Shown here: one piece after another, positions 41,419 through 41,540 of the stretch
Numbering within the stretch: position 1 is the first letter of the stretch
How the letters are laid out: each line of letters opens with the position of its first letter
Assembly: GCA_035566435.1 (NCBI GenBank)
Contig: DATMRF010000090.1
Span: 1-41,540 of the forward strand
Origin: DATMRF01 sp035566435
Lineage (GTDB): Bacteria; Verrucomicrobiota; Verrucomicrobiia; Limisphaerales; UBA8199
Length of the DNA stretch: 41,540 nt
Reading direction: 5' to 3'
Notes under the pieces: model-generated
Told to the model about the DNA's origin: nothing
Seen by the model: the letters and a program-made list of their open reading frames with translations, nothing else
The model's database searches: none
Translations under genes and position numbers: made by a program

Positions 41419-41540
41419 GAGACTGTCTCAAAACATGAAGACGGTTTAGAGAGGAGACGTCAAAAGTCCGATGACTCAACCCATTGCTCCTGATTACGGA
41501 CAGCAGTTTCTGTTTCCTCCCGCGCTGGAAGATTGGGTGG
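41419..41540 (+). mobile_element. Left end of an insertion sequence, probably IS1182-like
   Basis: The sequence GAGACTGTCTCAAAAC from 41419 resembles the terminal inverted repeats (GAGxCTGTCTCAAAA) of several IS families, and the element B repeat breaks off at exactly this point. A transposase-like frame starts 52 bp later. The right end lies outside the window, so neither the inverted repeat pair nor a target duplication can be checked. Confidence 0.6.
41471..41540 (+). CDS. Partial transposase, N-terminus
   Basis: ATG 41471 opens a frame that runs off the edge and reads MTQPIAPDYGQQFLFPPALE then DWV. This matches the start of IS1182-type DDE transposases, which begin with a short variable part, then '(Q)xFLxPPSLExWVP'. 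GAGAGGAG about 20 bp upstream may serve as ribosome-binding region. Only 23 residues are visible. Confidence 0.65.
   Translation, partial: MTQPIAPDYGQQFLFPPALEDWV

Overview
The window looks like a chromosomal segment from a GC-rich Verrucomicrobiota bacterium, most likely of the Pedosphaera/Limisphaerales type. This is inferred from gene content and style, not from a marker gene. The pointers are large secreted proteins ending in a 'W..L......FYRV/FFRV' beta domain, a Tat-exported aldo/keto reductase, a fused exosortase-EpsI protein, a four-helix-bundle (S23-type) protein, and many families of short palindromic and tandem repeats. No rRNA, tRNA or CRISPR array was seen.

Left part (1-19800) is a mixed housekeeping and accessory region. 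In order it holds a possible divergent partial gene; a Tat aldo/keto reductase; an SGNH hydrolase (minus); a LuxR-type regulator with a duplicated N-terminal domain and a degenerate receiver (minus); a TPR-sulfotransferase; a secreted PA14-like protein; a DUF883-like membrane protein; an EF-P paralogue (minus); a secreted Ig-domain protein (minus); a decayed AbiGi-like gene (minus); a 1369-residue DUF3857/transglutaminase membrane protein (minus); two small divergent genes; a dense block of repeats; and a GbsR/MarR-like regulator disrupted by a heptamer repeat tract.

Right part (20000-41215) is one long plus-strand surface-polysaccharide locus. A Wzm/Wzt ABC exporter is followed by a tightly packed, often start/stop-overlapping run: a GT-A-like protein, a SAM methyltransferase, two GT2 and five GT4-type glycosyltransferases, one unassigned GT-like protein, an O-antigen ligase/polymerase-like membrane protein and a WcaF-like acetyltransferase. 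A YdcF-like DUF218 protein, an S23-type four-helix-bundle gene between inverted repeat arrays, an exosortase-EpsI fusion and a further WbuB/WcaI-like GT4 follow. The likely logic is cytoplasmic assembly and decoration (methylation, acetylation) of a glycan, ABC export with Wzt recognising the chain, ligation or polymerisation in the periplasm, and exosortase handling of surface proteins. Lower GC in the Wzt C-terminal domain and the next genes suggests a replaceable specificity cassette.

The right end enters an insertion sequence, probably IS1182-like, whose left end interrupts a palindromic repeat. The most distinctive theme is repeats: an 8-bp-period GGGACYAC array family occurs five times, twice as in-frame segments of genes (wzt linker and exosortase/EpsI junction) and twice in opposite orientation around the four-helix-bundle gene.
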